A stretch of DNA of 64,000 nt from assembly GCA_037447655.1 (NCBI GenBank), contig JBBHKE010003575.1, positions 43,155 to 107,154 on the forward strand, written 5' to 3'. The notes beneath the pieces are model-generated. The model saw only the letters and a list, made by a program, of their open reading frames with translations, was not told the DNA's origin and searched no databases. Shown here piece after piece: positions 41,593-52,377 of the stretch. This stretch comes from Zygnema cylindricum. Its lineage: Eukaryota; Streptophyta; Zygnematophyceae; Zygnematales; Zygnemataceae. Both the position numbers and the translations under genes were made by a program. The stretch's first letter is position 1. Each line of letters opens with the position of its first letter.

Positions 41593-42652
41593 GTGGTAAG
41601 TCTTGCCGCCATGGGGGGAAAGAAAAAGAAGTCCTCATCCACACCTTCTCCTAGTGCGGCTCCTAATCCGGATCTACCGGATCTGCCGGATCTGGCCGAT
41701 TCATCTCCAGATCAGAGTGTGAAATATTTCGGCTTTGGAGGAGAGACCTTTGAAAAGGGTTCTCCCTCCAACCCACTTCCAAAAGGGGAGGAAGAGAAAC
41801 AAGAAGGGGTGGTGTTGACCAAAGATCGTCTCAATGAGTTGTTTTATGGCTTTCTCACTCTTGTAGATCAACGGATTACGGATGCCAATCGAAAGGGAAA
41901 GTTTAAGGTGGAGGAGGGGGGTCCGATCTTGAATACTTTTGAGGTGGCTTCGGATGGAGGGGTCGAGAATGACGTTATTTTGAGAGAGGATCTCCGAAAG
42001 GGAAAGTTTGTGATTGAGAACGACTCGGATCTTGAATATGAATCCGATGACGAGTTACCGATCCCTTCCATGCCGGGGAAGATCGTCGTCTTTAACGGAT
42101 CTAACTATCAAATATGGAAGAAATATATTAAGGTACAACTTATCCTTCGTCACCTTTGGAAGATCGTGAATGGAGAAGAAAAGATGTCGATCGACGATCC
42201 GAAGGCTCGCCGCCTTTGGAAGAAGAAAAATCTTGCCGCAATCACGAGTCTTATGCAATCTTGCACCTCATCGGTGCATGATCACTTTCTTACCCGAGAC
42301 ACGACGCATGAGTGTTGGAAGGCGCTCAAGGCCAACTTGAGAAGGGACTCCAAAACAAGGGACAATATGCTTACACCGACTTTATCCAATTTAAGTTAAA
42401 GTCTAACGAATCGATTGATGATGCGATCAAGCGATACAATATTATTGTTGAGAAACTCTCGAATAACGGCCAGATTTTTATCTAGGAGGATAAAGTGATC
42501 GGTCTCATCAATGCTTTACCCGACAACCTCACTTACCTCAAGGAGATTCTTTGGGCACAAACAAAGCCGAGTTATGAGTTCCTTGTAAACTACCGCAAGA
42601 CAACCAAGAGAAATCGCGGAGGTCCTCCTAAAGCTTCGGCCTCGGATGGATC
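41593..42652 (+). pseudogene. Copia D gag, first part
   Basis: Starts MVSLAAMGGKKKKSSSTPSP; MGGKKKK at 41611 is the likelier start, because element F Gag starts MGRKKK. It encodes PGKIVVFNGSNYQIWKKYIK and LWKIVNGEEKMSIDDPKARR, homologous to the same part of F. The frame closes at 42399 and homologous sequence continues in other frames (NESIDDAIKRYNIIVEKL near 42408, then 42495-42650). It is interrupted at 42652 by element F. Gag forms the virus-like particle. Confidence 0.8.
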
Positions 42653-43374
42653 TGTTAAAACAACACGCAAACACAAAGGATCGACTTACTTCTCAATAAT
42701 CAACCAAGATAATGCACAGCGAAAGCTTACACATAAATAAATCTCATTCCCCACATAACATATCACATAGACAAAATATGCTCTCACTCTTACCGATCTA
42801 ACTCACTCAAATTTATAACTCACACTGAATACTTATTCTCACTCACACTCACACTCACACTCACACTGAATACATTTTGATGATCACAATATTGATTATA
42901 TTTCCTAACTCTACTCACACACTAAATACTCTCTACAATGATAAAGAACAAATACATCTGAAATCAATACATAACAAACAGTCCCTAAACATAACGACCA
43001 CATGCACTCTGAGTGCGCTTGCCACAGCCTGCACCATCAAACAAACTTCTACAATGACAAATTTGCTCTCTGTGAATCGAAACAACCTGTGGCAAGATCG
43101 TGCATGATCGCAGTAAGATCGGCCGTACAAAAGGTACTGCCGCTTCGTCATACACATAATATTACCGCGGACGAAAATATCGCGTCACGCTCGCGAACAA
43201 ACATTTCCTTGAATTCGAACCAACGTTTGATTCGTCCAATTGAACCGTACACACCAAACCGAACCGACACAAAAGTACAGTACCGAACGAAACAAAAACA
43301 TTAACTGGCGCGAACTGAACAAAACATCTGACGGCCCGATTTCGGCCGATGCCGATTGGCCCAATATCCTAACA
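42653..43374 (-). repeat. Element F 3' LTR
   Basis: 722 bp, ends TGTTAAAAC and CCTAACA on the plus strand. It includes a run of CTCACA/CACTCA repeats (about 42836-42870). Very similar to the other LTR of F, with only scattered substitutions, so the insertion is young relative to Copia A or B. Confidence 0.92.
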
Positions 43375-43807
43375 ATCCCCCTCATATTGGGAGAATCTTT
43401 TGGAGGCGCGACACCGATGTTGGTCGCCCCCTCACAAACTGAAAACCGTACACAAAACACAACTTCGTACTCTCACGATAAAAATCAGACTGACTCACCG
43501 TACATTTCAAACTAACCGTACACTCACTTTCGTACCTCACTTTTTCATCTCACTTCACTTCTCATTTTTTTCCTCACTGACGTCTCACATTTTGCTTCTT
43601 CACTTCCTTACTGCTTTCACTTCATTTCTGTTCTCACTGCTGCCTTTCTCTTACTAACGTCTCTCTCACATTTTACTTCTTTTCCACATTTTACTTACTC
43701 ACTGACTGACTGCTCACAGCTCACTTCCTCACCTCCTCACTTCTCACTAAATAACTTCAAAATCTGCACTCACAATTTTTTTCTCACTTTCACTTTCTTC
43801 CTTTCCT

Positions 43808-45380
43808 AACCTTACTCACTTTTAACCGGTAGTTCGCCCATTGGCCCTTTGCCGTTTTCCCACACGAACTTAAAACTGTATCGCATTGTGTACCGGAATG
43901 TCGTCGAAATCTTCATCCAAGCCAGCAAAATATCCGTGGCTTCCTCCTCGACCATTTCCGCGACCAATTCCACGACCACGGCCGCCTCTTCTACCTCTGT
44001 GTGAGTTTCCTTCACTTCTATCAAAACACTGCGCACTAACATGTCCCCATCGCTGACAAATGTAATATTGTTTTTGTAAATCTGGACAATCTGCTGCAAA
44101 ATGTCCCAAGCACTAACATGTCCCCATCGCTGACAAATGTAACATTGTTTTTGTAAATCTGGACAATCTGCTGCAAAATGTCCCAATTTCTGACATTTGT
44201 AGCATGTCACATTAGCATCAATCTGACTGCCATTAGCACTTGCATTCTGCATTCCTCCTCTACCACTGCCACCTCTACCTTTAAAGGATCTCCCACCCCC
44301 ACTTCCATTGAGTAAATTCAGAGTCGCATCTGTGGCAACATTAAGAGGGGCAGATTCACCAAATGAAACTAATTCCTTCGCTCCTCTACTTTTCCCATCT
44401 CTTGTCTTATCCACCCTCTTTAAGTAACTCACCGCGTATTCATACGAAGCCCTTTTCTTTGATTGAATAATATCACTCGGAGTACGAAGGTACTCGGGAA
44501 AACCGTTCAAGAACACCTGCAACTTGTGGTCTTCGTCTAACATTCGTGCAAGATTGGTTAGCTGCTCCACAAGAATATTAAACCCTTTCAGTGCATCGTC
44601 AATAGATTCATTTTCCTTAAATTGAAACTGAATGAATTCCTTGAAGACAAATTGCCCCTTATCCTCTACCCCTTTCTCAAATTGATTCTCCAAACCTACC
44701 CAACATTCATGAGCACTTCCATAAGCAAGAAAATGATCTAAAACCGATCCATGGCAACTTTGGATCAAACCGTTAGTAGCCGCGATATCTTTTCGTTTCC
44801 ATAATTTCCTACAAAGGGGATCTTTCGGTTCCCTCTCCTCTCCGTTCACAATTCTCCACAAATTTTTCAAAATTAATTCTCCCTTAATATACTTTTTCCA
44901 AACCGTATAATTTGATCCATTAAATAAAACACTTTTTCCCGGCATACGAAAATTCCCCTCAACTTCGGTCTCACTACCGAGATCTAAATCTTCTTCCACA
45001 TCCATTTTCCCTTTCCCCTTACGAATCTTCTCCCACTTTTTCTTTTTACCTTCACCTTCGAAGTCACCATCATCACTATCATCATCTGGATCTGGATCCG
45101 GATCGCCAAGCACTTGCAACTTGTCCCTTTGGAAAGCCGAGAGCCGATCATCGAAGGTGCGAACAAGTCCATCGAACAAGATCCGGAGTTGCTCATCTGA
45201 CAAAGTAACATTCACATTAGCTTCATTCTTTTTCTGCCCGAAAGGATCACTCGGAAGCTCCTCATCGAACTGCTCGCCACTAAAGCCTTTCTCACTCGGT
45301 TTCGGCGATGAGTCGGGTTGCTCCGGTGGAGGACTAAAAGTCGGTGCAAGAGACCAAACAGGTTTCTTTTTCCTCCCCAT
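43808..45380 (-). CDS. Element F Gag (frameshifted by a 77-bp duplication)
   Basis: Starts MGRKKKPVWSLAPTF at 45380. It contains an acidic N-terminal region, PGKSVLFNGSNYTVWKKYIK, IVNGEEREPKDPLCRKLWKR, and a QFQFKENESIDDALKGFNIL block that define the copia UBN2 Gag domain. A CCHC knuckle CYKCQKLGHFAADC follows, then CYICQRWGHVSA. A 77-bp tandem duplication (units from 44035 and 44112) then shifts the frame. The original end, in the other frame at 43870-44109, reads CYICQRWGHVSAQCFDRSEG and an RGG-rich tail, ending FAGLDEDFDDIPVH. The current open frame of 522 codons therefore has an abnormal C-terminus. Confidence 0.85.
44035..44188. repeat. 77-bp tandem duplication in element F gag
   Basis: ACTAACATGTCCCCATCGCT occurs at 44035 and again at 44112, and the following sequence repeats with one change (GTAATATTG / GTAACATTG). 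Because 77 is not a multiple of three, the second unit changes the reading frame. Confidence 0.9.
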
Positions 45381-45454
45381 AATAGCAACACTAGCCAGAT
45401 TCTACTCACAAAATATCCTACAAACTAAATAGCAAAACCCGCTCCGATACCAAT

Positions 45455-46176
45455 TGTTAAAACGACACACAAACACAAAGGATCGACTTACTTCTCAATA
45501 ATCAACCAAGATAATACACAGCGGAAGCTTACACTTAAATAAATCTCATTCCCCACATAACATATCACATGGACAAAATATGCTCTCACTCTTACCGATC
45601 TAACTCACTCAGATTTCTAACTCACACTGAATACTTATTCTCACTCACACTCACACTCACACTCACACTGAATACATTTTGATGATCACAATATTGATTA
45701 TATTTCCTAACTCTACTCACACACTAAATACTCTCTACAATGATAAAGAACAAATACATCTGAAATCAATACATAACAAACAGTCCCTAAACATAACGAC
45801 CACATGCACTCTGAGTGCGCCTGCCATAGCCTGCAGCATCAAACAAACTTCTACAATGACAAATTTGCTCTCTGTGAATCGAAACAACCTGTGGCAAGAT
45901 CGTGCATGATCGCAGTAAGATCGGCCGTACAAAAGGTACTGCCGCTTCGTCATACACATAATATTACCGCGGACAAAAATATCGCGTCACGCTCGCGAAC
46001 CAACATTTCCTTGAATTCGAACCAACGTCTGATTCGTCCAATTGAACCGTACACACCAAACCGAACCGACACAAAAGTACAGTACCGAACGAAACAAAAA
46101 CATTAACTGACGCAAACTGAACAAAACATCTGACGGCGCGATTTTGGCCGACGCCGATTCGCCCAATATCCTAACA
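45455..46176 (-). repeat. Element F 5' LTR
   Basis: 722 bp, closely matching 42653-43374, beside the primer-binding site at 45442-45454 (minus strand TTGGTATCGGAGC) and gag. Followed on the plus strand by the TSD GGATC and the resumed Copia D gag. Confidence 0.92.
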
Positions 46177-46181
46177 GGATC

Positions 46182-46510
46182 TTTTAACGCTACTTCTCAA
46201 GAACCCGCGGATCTTAATTGTCTCCGTGGGGGAAGTGGAGGAAGAGGAAGAGGAGGCGGATCTAGGGGAAGGGGAAGAAGCATCGAAAGGAGGGGAAACT
46301 TTCTCGGCCAACCTCTTTTCCAAGACCAGTCTGCTGTCACCTGCTTTCGCTGCAACAAGGCAGGTCATATGTCCTCTTCATGCGTAGATAAGGAGAAACA
46401 ATGCCATTATTGCCGGAAATGGGGACATATTAGTCCCCAATGCTACGCGAGATCTGAGGGTGACGGTGGTCGTGGCAATCGCGGTGGCGGCAACGGCAGA
46501 TTTTAATGCA
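46182..46510 (+). pseudogene. Copia D gag, zinc-knuckle part
   Basis: Continues after element F with an RGG-rich stretch (GGSGGRGRGGGSRGRGRS), then two knuckles CFRCNKAGHMSSSC and CHYCRKWGHISPQC, and a GGRGNRGGGNGRF tail, closing at 46506. The knuckle pair and RGG tail match the original C-terminus of element F Gag. It supports common descent of D and F. Confidence 0.8.
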
Positions 46511-46925
46511 TGTGGCGGTGGCCGATTTGATAGAGGGGGGCGCGGTGGACATGGTGGCGGATTCAGCGGCCATGGACACTTTGTTGGGGAAAATGATGAG
46601 AGGGCGAAGGTCCTATCACCTGTTCTACGCTAAACGTCACTAACGAAACTCAGTCCTACGAAACGCAAAGCGACAAGGAATAAATTATCGATTCCGATGC
46701 TTCGTATCACGTATGTACTGACGACACACTTTTCGAAGAAATGCGCACTTTGACCGTACCGACGGTCGCCAGTGGTCAAGTTATTTTTATTGGTACAGTT
46801 GGTACTGTACGACTTGACTTAATTTCGCTAGATCCAAAGGGATCTGAGGGAATCTCTGATATTCAACTTCTTATTGTACTTTATATTCTTGGTGGCTCAG
46901 CGAATCTTTTGAGAGTACCCTAAAT
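46511..46925 (+). pseudogene. Copia D protease region
   Basis: Encodes IIDSDASYHVCTDDTLFEEM, where the usual DSG active site is DSD, so the protease is presumably dead. LDLISLDPKGSEG and VLYILGGSANLLRV follow, the block before the pre-integrase zinc finger. Stops occur in front of the active site and at 46923. Confidence 0.7.
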
Positions 46926-47735
46926 ACAAAGATTTGGCGCGAGGGTGTATGCTTTGGGAGATTCGACAATCAAAATTATACGATCTGATGGAGCTACAAT
47001 CGGTGAGAGCTAAGTATCCAACACATTTTATATTCGTCTTTTATGGAGGCTACCGAAATCCAAACGTAATGATTACGGCATATTAGTCAGATCGCCGAAA
47101 TCAAGGGAGATCTGACGCTATGGCACCATCGTATGTGTCATACGTCACAACAAAATCTGAAACGTATGATAAAAGCCGGTTGCACGCGCGACTTACATCT
47201 GACGTCAGGAGAGAAAGGCAACGGTTGTGACGGATGCAGTTAAGGGCGACAGATTCGCAAACCCCATCCCACTAAAGACATAAATTTTCGATCGACACAT
47301 CCACTTGAAAAAGTACACCTGGATCTTTATGGTGACGTCTATCCAGATAGTTTGGGGGGGAATAAATATAGTATGTTTATTGTTGACGATTATTCAAGAT
47401 TTACATGGGTATATCTCCTTAAAAATAAATCCGATGCATCCGCAAAATTTGAGGAGTGGCATGTTATGGCTGAACGACAATGTGAACGGAAATTAAAGGC
47501 GGTTCGATCCGAAAACGACGGGGAGTTTAAGGTGTTTGACTCTTATTGCAAGAAATGGGGGATCCGACAAGAATTTACGCCATCATACTCACCGGAATCA
47601 AATGGTATTGCCGAATCAAAAAGCCAGATCGGTTATCATTTGATCGCAAAGGTGGAAATGTTGAAAATTCCAATTATTTTATTTTGGCTACCTCAGAGGA
47701 GGCATTTATTTTGTAGCAATCATTGACCGAGAATA
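46926..47735 (+). pseudogene. Copia D GAG-pre-integrase and integrase core
   Basis: Shows TLWHHRMCHTSQQNLKRM and GCDGCS (zinc finger), VHLDLYGDVYPDS (first Asp), FIVDDYSRFTWVYLLKNKSD, then KAVRSENDGEFKVFDSY where the expected catalytic Asp is Glu, and SPESNGIAESKSQ with the Glu. After that the integrase end is lost and replaced by a short jump to the linker. Inactive. Confidence 0.75.
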
Positions 47736-48495
47736 TGCCCGGCGATCCCCAATCTTACTCCGAGGCACGAAGTTCCATGGATTGGGAGGATAAGTGGAAA
47801 CCGGCGTGGGAGAGAGAATAAAAATCCATTATCGATAACAAAAATTTTGAGGAGGTGAGTTTATCGGATGGGAAGAAGGCGATTGATTCAAAATGGATAT
47901 TTAAAACAAAAATTGGTGCTACGGGGGAGATAATAAACTATAAAGCTAGATTGGTGTGTTAAGGTTTTCAACAAGTAGAGGGGGTTGATTATTCGGAAAC
48001 TTATGCACCGGTCGTTAAGTTTAATTCATTCAGAATGATAATTGCTATTGCGGCCGCGCGGAATAAACATATACATCAAATGGATGTAGAACGGCCTTCT
48101 TAAATGGAGAGTTAGATGAGGAGGTTTATATGAAGGTGCCCGAGGGTGTACCTTCGAAGGGAGGAAAAGTATGGCGGCTGCGAAAATCCTTGTACGGATT
48201 AAAACAAGCGTCGAGGACATGGTAACTTCGTCTTCATAAGGTACTTACTAATTATGGTTTTGTTCGTACAATTTCGGATTCCGGAGTTTACGTGAAAAGA
48301 GAGGGAAAGGACCAAATTAATTTTTCTGTGTGTGTCGATGACTTTCTAATTATTAGTGACACGTTGTCTGCTATTAATAAGTTAAAATAGTACTTTAGCA
48401 TACATTTTAAAGTTACAGATCTTGGAGAAGTAAGACACATTTTAGGGATAGAAGTCATAAGGTCCAGCGAGAATGTAATTAAATTAAGTCAAGCT
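47736..48495 (+). pseudogene. Copia D reverse transcriptase
   Basis: Contains KKAIDSKWIFKTKIGATGEI, NYKARLVC-stop-GFQQVEGVDY, SETYAPVVKFNSFRMIIAIA, then the catalytic block as IHQMDVERP where TAF is lost by a deletion. SVCVDDFLIISDTLSA carries the CVDD active site (Tyr replaced by Cys). Several stops (for example near 47961, 48114, 48390) break the frame. Confidence 0.78.
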
Positions 48496-49140
48496 GTGTA
48501 CTGTAGAGAGGTCTTGACTAGATTTGGTATGATTGGCGCGAAATTTGTCTCGAAGCCATTAGATCCAAAAGTACAATACAGAAAGTACGAAGAGGAAGAG
48601 AATGTGTTAGTACCATACCGTGAAGCGGTTGGTAGTATAATGTATTTGAGTGTAGGCAAGCGTCCGGATATTGCGGCGGCATTGTCAGTTGTTAGCCATT
48701 ATTGCAACGCTCCAAAAAAAAATCATTGGGAGGTGATGAAACGGATATTTCGCTACTTGGTCGGTACGATTGAGTTCAGGTTGGTATATAAATCCGAACA
48801 AGACCCTTTGCAGTGTATCGGTTACTACGACGGAGATTGCGGAGGAGATTTCGACAGTGGAAAATCCACGTCAGGGTACGCTTTCATTTTGGGCGGCGCG
48901 GCGGTTTGTTGGAGTTCCCCGCTCCAACCTACAGTTGCGCTAAGTTCCACGAATTCCAAATACATGCAAGCGTGTCATACGACAAAGGCGTCGGTGTGGA
49001 TCAACGAAATGCTCGGTGAGTTGGGCGTTTTGATTGGCAGTTTGCAGATTTTAACTGACAGCATGAGCTCGATGGCGCTTGTGAAAAATCCGGTCTTTCA
49101 CAAGCGAACAAAACATATCTGTATTTAGTGTCACTTCGTA
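48496..49140 (+). pseudogene. Copia D RT end and RNase H domain
   Basis: An open frame of 210 codons with PYREAVGSIMYLSVGKRPDI, HWEVMKRIFRYLVGTIEF, CIGYYDGDCGGDFDSGKST (catalytic region, with unusual Gly in place of Ala), ALSSTNSKYMQACHTTKASV (Glu of TEAEY replaced by Ser) and FHKRTKHICI. It ends at 49128. CHFVKDLVVTKE and ANMLTKA follow to about 49210. The substitutions suggest it has decayed. Confidence 0.8.
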
Positions 49141-49594
49141 AAAGATTTGGTCGTTACGAAGGAAATCGAATCCTCATACATGTCGACTTTGGAGGAGGCT
49201 GCAAATATGTTGACTAAGGCGGCGCTCTACAGTGAACTTTTACGGGGTAGACCTAAATTGGGATTATTTTCATTTTAAGAGGGGGATTTCACCAAGAGAG
49301 GGGGGTTGTTAGGTTCTTTGTGAAATGAGGTCTCAGTTATGTTGAGCGCCGTAATATAAGATATTTAGTTAGCGTGTGATTTGTGTGGCGTGGAGTGATT
49401 AGTTTAGTTTAAACATAGTTTGGTATTTGTTTTGCGTGCGTAGTACTTTAGATTTGTTCGACGCACGTATTTTTTGTTTGGTACTGTACTTTATGTTGTT
49501 TCGATAGTACCATATTTTGATTGGTTCGTCCGCGTACTTTTGTACGACGGAAAGTTAGATGTGCTTGTTTGTTTCGTGTGAGGGGGGTATTTAG

Positions 49595-50415
49595 TAGTGT
49601 TGTGTATCGGTAAAAAACTTATCGCGATAACACCGATACCGATAGTTATCGTTATCGAACGGTCAGCGGTCCCGATATATTTCTACTTTTTGTACTTTCT
49701 GTCCGGAATGCTTTCTGTCCGGTAAACTGAACGGAAATTTACGTGAAATGTACGGCCTTTTACGGGAAATGTACGGAATTTGACGAAAAAATACGTTGCA
49801 CTTTGTAGTAATTTTTGGGCGGTTAACTGTACATAAATTTGACGAAAATGTATGGAATTGTACCGATAAACTGATTATCATGAAACGGTAAAAAGACGGC
49901 GGACACAAAGTACAACGGATGCAGAATAACATTATGCGCGCAGCTAGAATCGAACGGACGAAATTCAATGATTAAATAAGAGCGGACGGTCAGCGTGAGC
50001 GCCGACATCTCAGAATGGCTTTTTTGGCGGCTTTGGCCAAAAAAGTCGACGGATTGACACGTGGCAGGTTTTTAGTGGATCTCAAAAAAGTAGGGGACAA
50101 AGCCACGACGTCGGATGTGGAAGGTACATCACTTTAACTGGAGCCGTACTAAAGCCGTACATATATTATGCCGGCTGCTGTCGGGGGAATAAGACGTACA
50201 TATGAATGTATTGGCCGTACATTTATCTGTACGGTCTGTACAGTTATCGCCGATAGTTATCGTTATCGGCATTATCGCCGATAAGTAGCTGATATTATCG
50301 GCTACTTATCGGCGATAAGACCGATAGCGATATATTGTACCAATATATCGATTATCGGGTCTCCGAAAAATGGCCCATATCGGTTACGGAAAATCCTTAC
50401 CGATACACAACACTA
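49595..50415. mobile_element. J1: non-autonomous hAT-like element, exact 8-bp TSD
   Basis: Inverted termini TAGTGTTGTGTATCGGTAA and TTACCGATACACAACACTA, flanked by GTATTTAG at 49587-49594 and 50416-50423. The 5' LTR of Copia D holds a single GTATTTAG, which proves the duplication. 821 bp, no coding sequence, subterminal TATCG/CGATA repeats and a hairpin at 50276-50314 (CGCCGATAAGTAGC and its complement). Confidence 0.93.
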
Positions 50416-50429
50416 GTATTTAGGACTTA

Positions 50430-52223
50430 GGGTATGTCCCCATGTACTTGTAACTTAGCAAACTTACTTTGTATTTTTGCGCGGATCCGCCGGACCCGGT
50501 TTTCAAGTGTCCCTATGTCTGTAAGGACCAAATCGTAACATACATTTCTGACGATTGTCTACATTGACAATACCTGTGACGGTTGTCAACGTCTACAATC
50601 TGTGATGTCGCACGTTTTTTTTTGAAACTGCTTATGACTTCGCATGTCTTACCGTGGCATTGTAGACGTACCGCATTCCAACCTGTGCAGTTTCACGGTT
50701 GAAGAAGATGCGCTTTGCCTTCGCATCTCCTGTCCGGTTGACGTGAAATGGCATCAGAATTATGAGACATCCTACGAAAAAAAAAATCTGTACTGAACGA
50801 AAACGGACAAAACTAAACAAATTGTGTACTTTTCTTTGTCGTATTGAACGGAACGGACTAAACATAGCAACTTCTGTGCTTTTCTTCGTCCTTGGAAATC
50901 GTATGAAAATTTTCGAAAATTACGACACGTGGGAATACATGTTCCTATTTATTTATCGAAAATACCTAGTTTTAAAACACATTGCGCATGTGTTTTAAAC
51001 GTAAGGTTGAAGATGACGTCTTTTGTCGTGGAGTGGGTCGAAAAACAAAAGACGACAAATTTTTGTACATCCTAAGTGTTGTTCCTAAGTCTAAAATAGA
51101 CCGCGGAAAACACCCAAACTATTGCATCCCCATCGATGAGTAATATAGTCTACCATAAATAATGACATTCACTTCTTACATGTACTTATTAAACTTGTGA
51201 CACATCAAGAACTACACCTTACGACTTACGTAACAATGATCTCAACACATAAAAGAATACATAATACACAAACCAAATACACAAAGCACTTAACAACTTC
51301 AATGAAACACTATATCTATGAAAACTCTTATATTATATCAAAGCAACAAAGTTACGCTATCAACCATGTTTCTTGTGTATGTTTCCTACACTCGACAACT
51401 CTAAAGAACTACATCTTAGGTTCCTCATTTCCTTAACACATTTTTTTTGGTTCTACAAGGCTCTGGTGAATATATACAATTGTGAGCCACCTACATCTGA
51501 CAAAACAACAAAAAAAATAAATGGGCATGTCTACCACTAAGTCTAATTGGAGCCCCTACGGTGTTTGTTCTTATGCTAAAAGCTAACCAGGTTGATTCCA
51601 CACATTACTCAAAGTCAACACTAATTTGTTGTATGTACAAAAACGTCTGGTTAGATATGCATGGAACATGTAATGACTTGCACTATTCCGAGTGCGCCTA
51701 CAAAGTGTCTTGATTCACTAAACCGTACAGTGTAGTCTTTGTTGTAATCAGCCCGTTGACAACTTGTCGATCGTCTTCACGCCGCATAACTGAAACTGTT
51801 ATTGCCACCGACCAAAAGGAATCTTATATATTGGATCTTTTTGACGAAACAATCCGCCGTGCACTTCTCAAAGCTTTGTACCGTCGCATTAAATGTCGCG
51901 ACACCCTTCGTATAAGATAGCGTCGTATCTCCACATCCGGATCGCTTTACGATCCTCCAAGTAAGTCCGTACCAAATAAAATGAACCTTCGTCGACCGAA
52001 TATTCTCGTAATTGCGTACACCTTGTAGCGTATTTATTGTTGCACTAAAATATGTGTATACGAAACTAAGAATTAAAAAACAATACTAAGTTCGAGGATG
52101 ACGCAAATTGTACCCTACAAATTCGCGATTCCTTTGTACGGTTGCAACTTATGTAGTACGGTGCTAAGTTTAACAAGAAAAAGACAGAAAAAAAACCTTA
52201 CTTATGGACATGGGGACATACCG
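50430..52223. mobile_element. P0: PIF/Harbinger-like non-autonomous element, TTA TSD
   Basis: Left terminus GGGTATGTCCCCATG, right terminus complementary to CGGTATGTCCCCATG. Flanked by TTA on both sides (50427-50429 and 52224-52226), where the reference LTR has one TTA. A 3-bp TWA-type target and G-rich GGGYATGT terminus fit PIF/Harbinger. The outer 600 bp resemble P1 and P2 (60954-62597), while about 51080-52060 is specific to this copy. No transposase recognised. A palindrome lies at 50971-50999. Confidence 0.85.
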
Positions 52224-52377
52224 TTAGTCGTTTTTGGACAAGTTATCTTTGTAAGGGGAAAAACGTCCGGTGAAATATATTTGTCTTTTGATGGAGTGTC
52301 TTCTTCTTGCTATCTTTTGCTTCCGCATTATATCCTCTCTTTCTACTATCCTTGTGTTAATCGATCCTTACATTTTT

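Larger units (their letters stand above)
42653..46176 (-). mobile_element. Element F: gag-only LTR retrotransposon (TR-GAG type) inside Copia D
   Basis: Identical-length LTRs of 722 bp at 42653-43374 and 45455-46176, with exact TSD GGATC (42648-42652 and 46177-46181). Read on the minus strand the element has a 5' LTR (45455-46176), a primer site TTGGTATCGGAGC (complement of 45442-45454), one gag gene, and an A/G-rich tract before the 3' LTR. There is no pol. This is the layout of non-autonomous TR-GAG elements, which need enzymes from a partner. It splits Copia D gag between its central and zinc-knuckle parts. Confidence 0.93.
41113..52372 (+). mobile_element. Copia D: Ty1/copia element inserted in E3, with three nested insertions
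   Basis: LTRs TGTTAGGTTC...CCTTACA at 41113-41551 and 49307-52372. The TSD is TTTTT (41108-41112 and 52373-52377) in a pyrimidine tract. A primer-binding site follows the 5' LTR and a purine tract precedes the 3' LTR. The element is split by a gag-only LTR element (42653-46176) and its 3' LTR by J1 and P0. Without those the 3' LTR is 440 bp against 439 bp for the 5' LTR, which confirms all boundaries. Pol carries stops and loses parts. Confidence 0.92.
49307..52372 (+). repeat. Copia D 3' LTR, split by two DNA transposons
   Basis: Purine tract AAGAGAGGGGGG, then TGTTAGGTTCTTTGTG at 49307. LTR sequence occupies 49307-49594, 50424-50429 and 52224-52372. Removing J1 (821 bp plus 8-bp TSD) and P0 (1794 bp plus 3-bp TSD) leaves 440 bp, one base off the 5' LTR. 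Confidence 0.93.

Noticed and set aside
42877-43304. Open frames duplicated at 45679-46106
   Set aside because: They are the two LTRs of element F; the frames follow LTR sequence without coding features.
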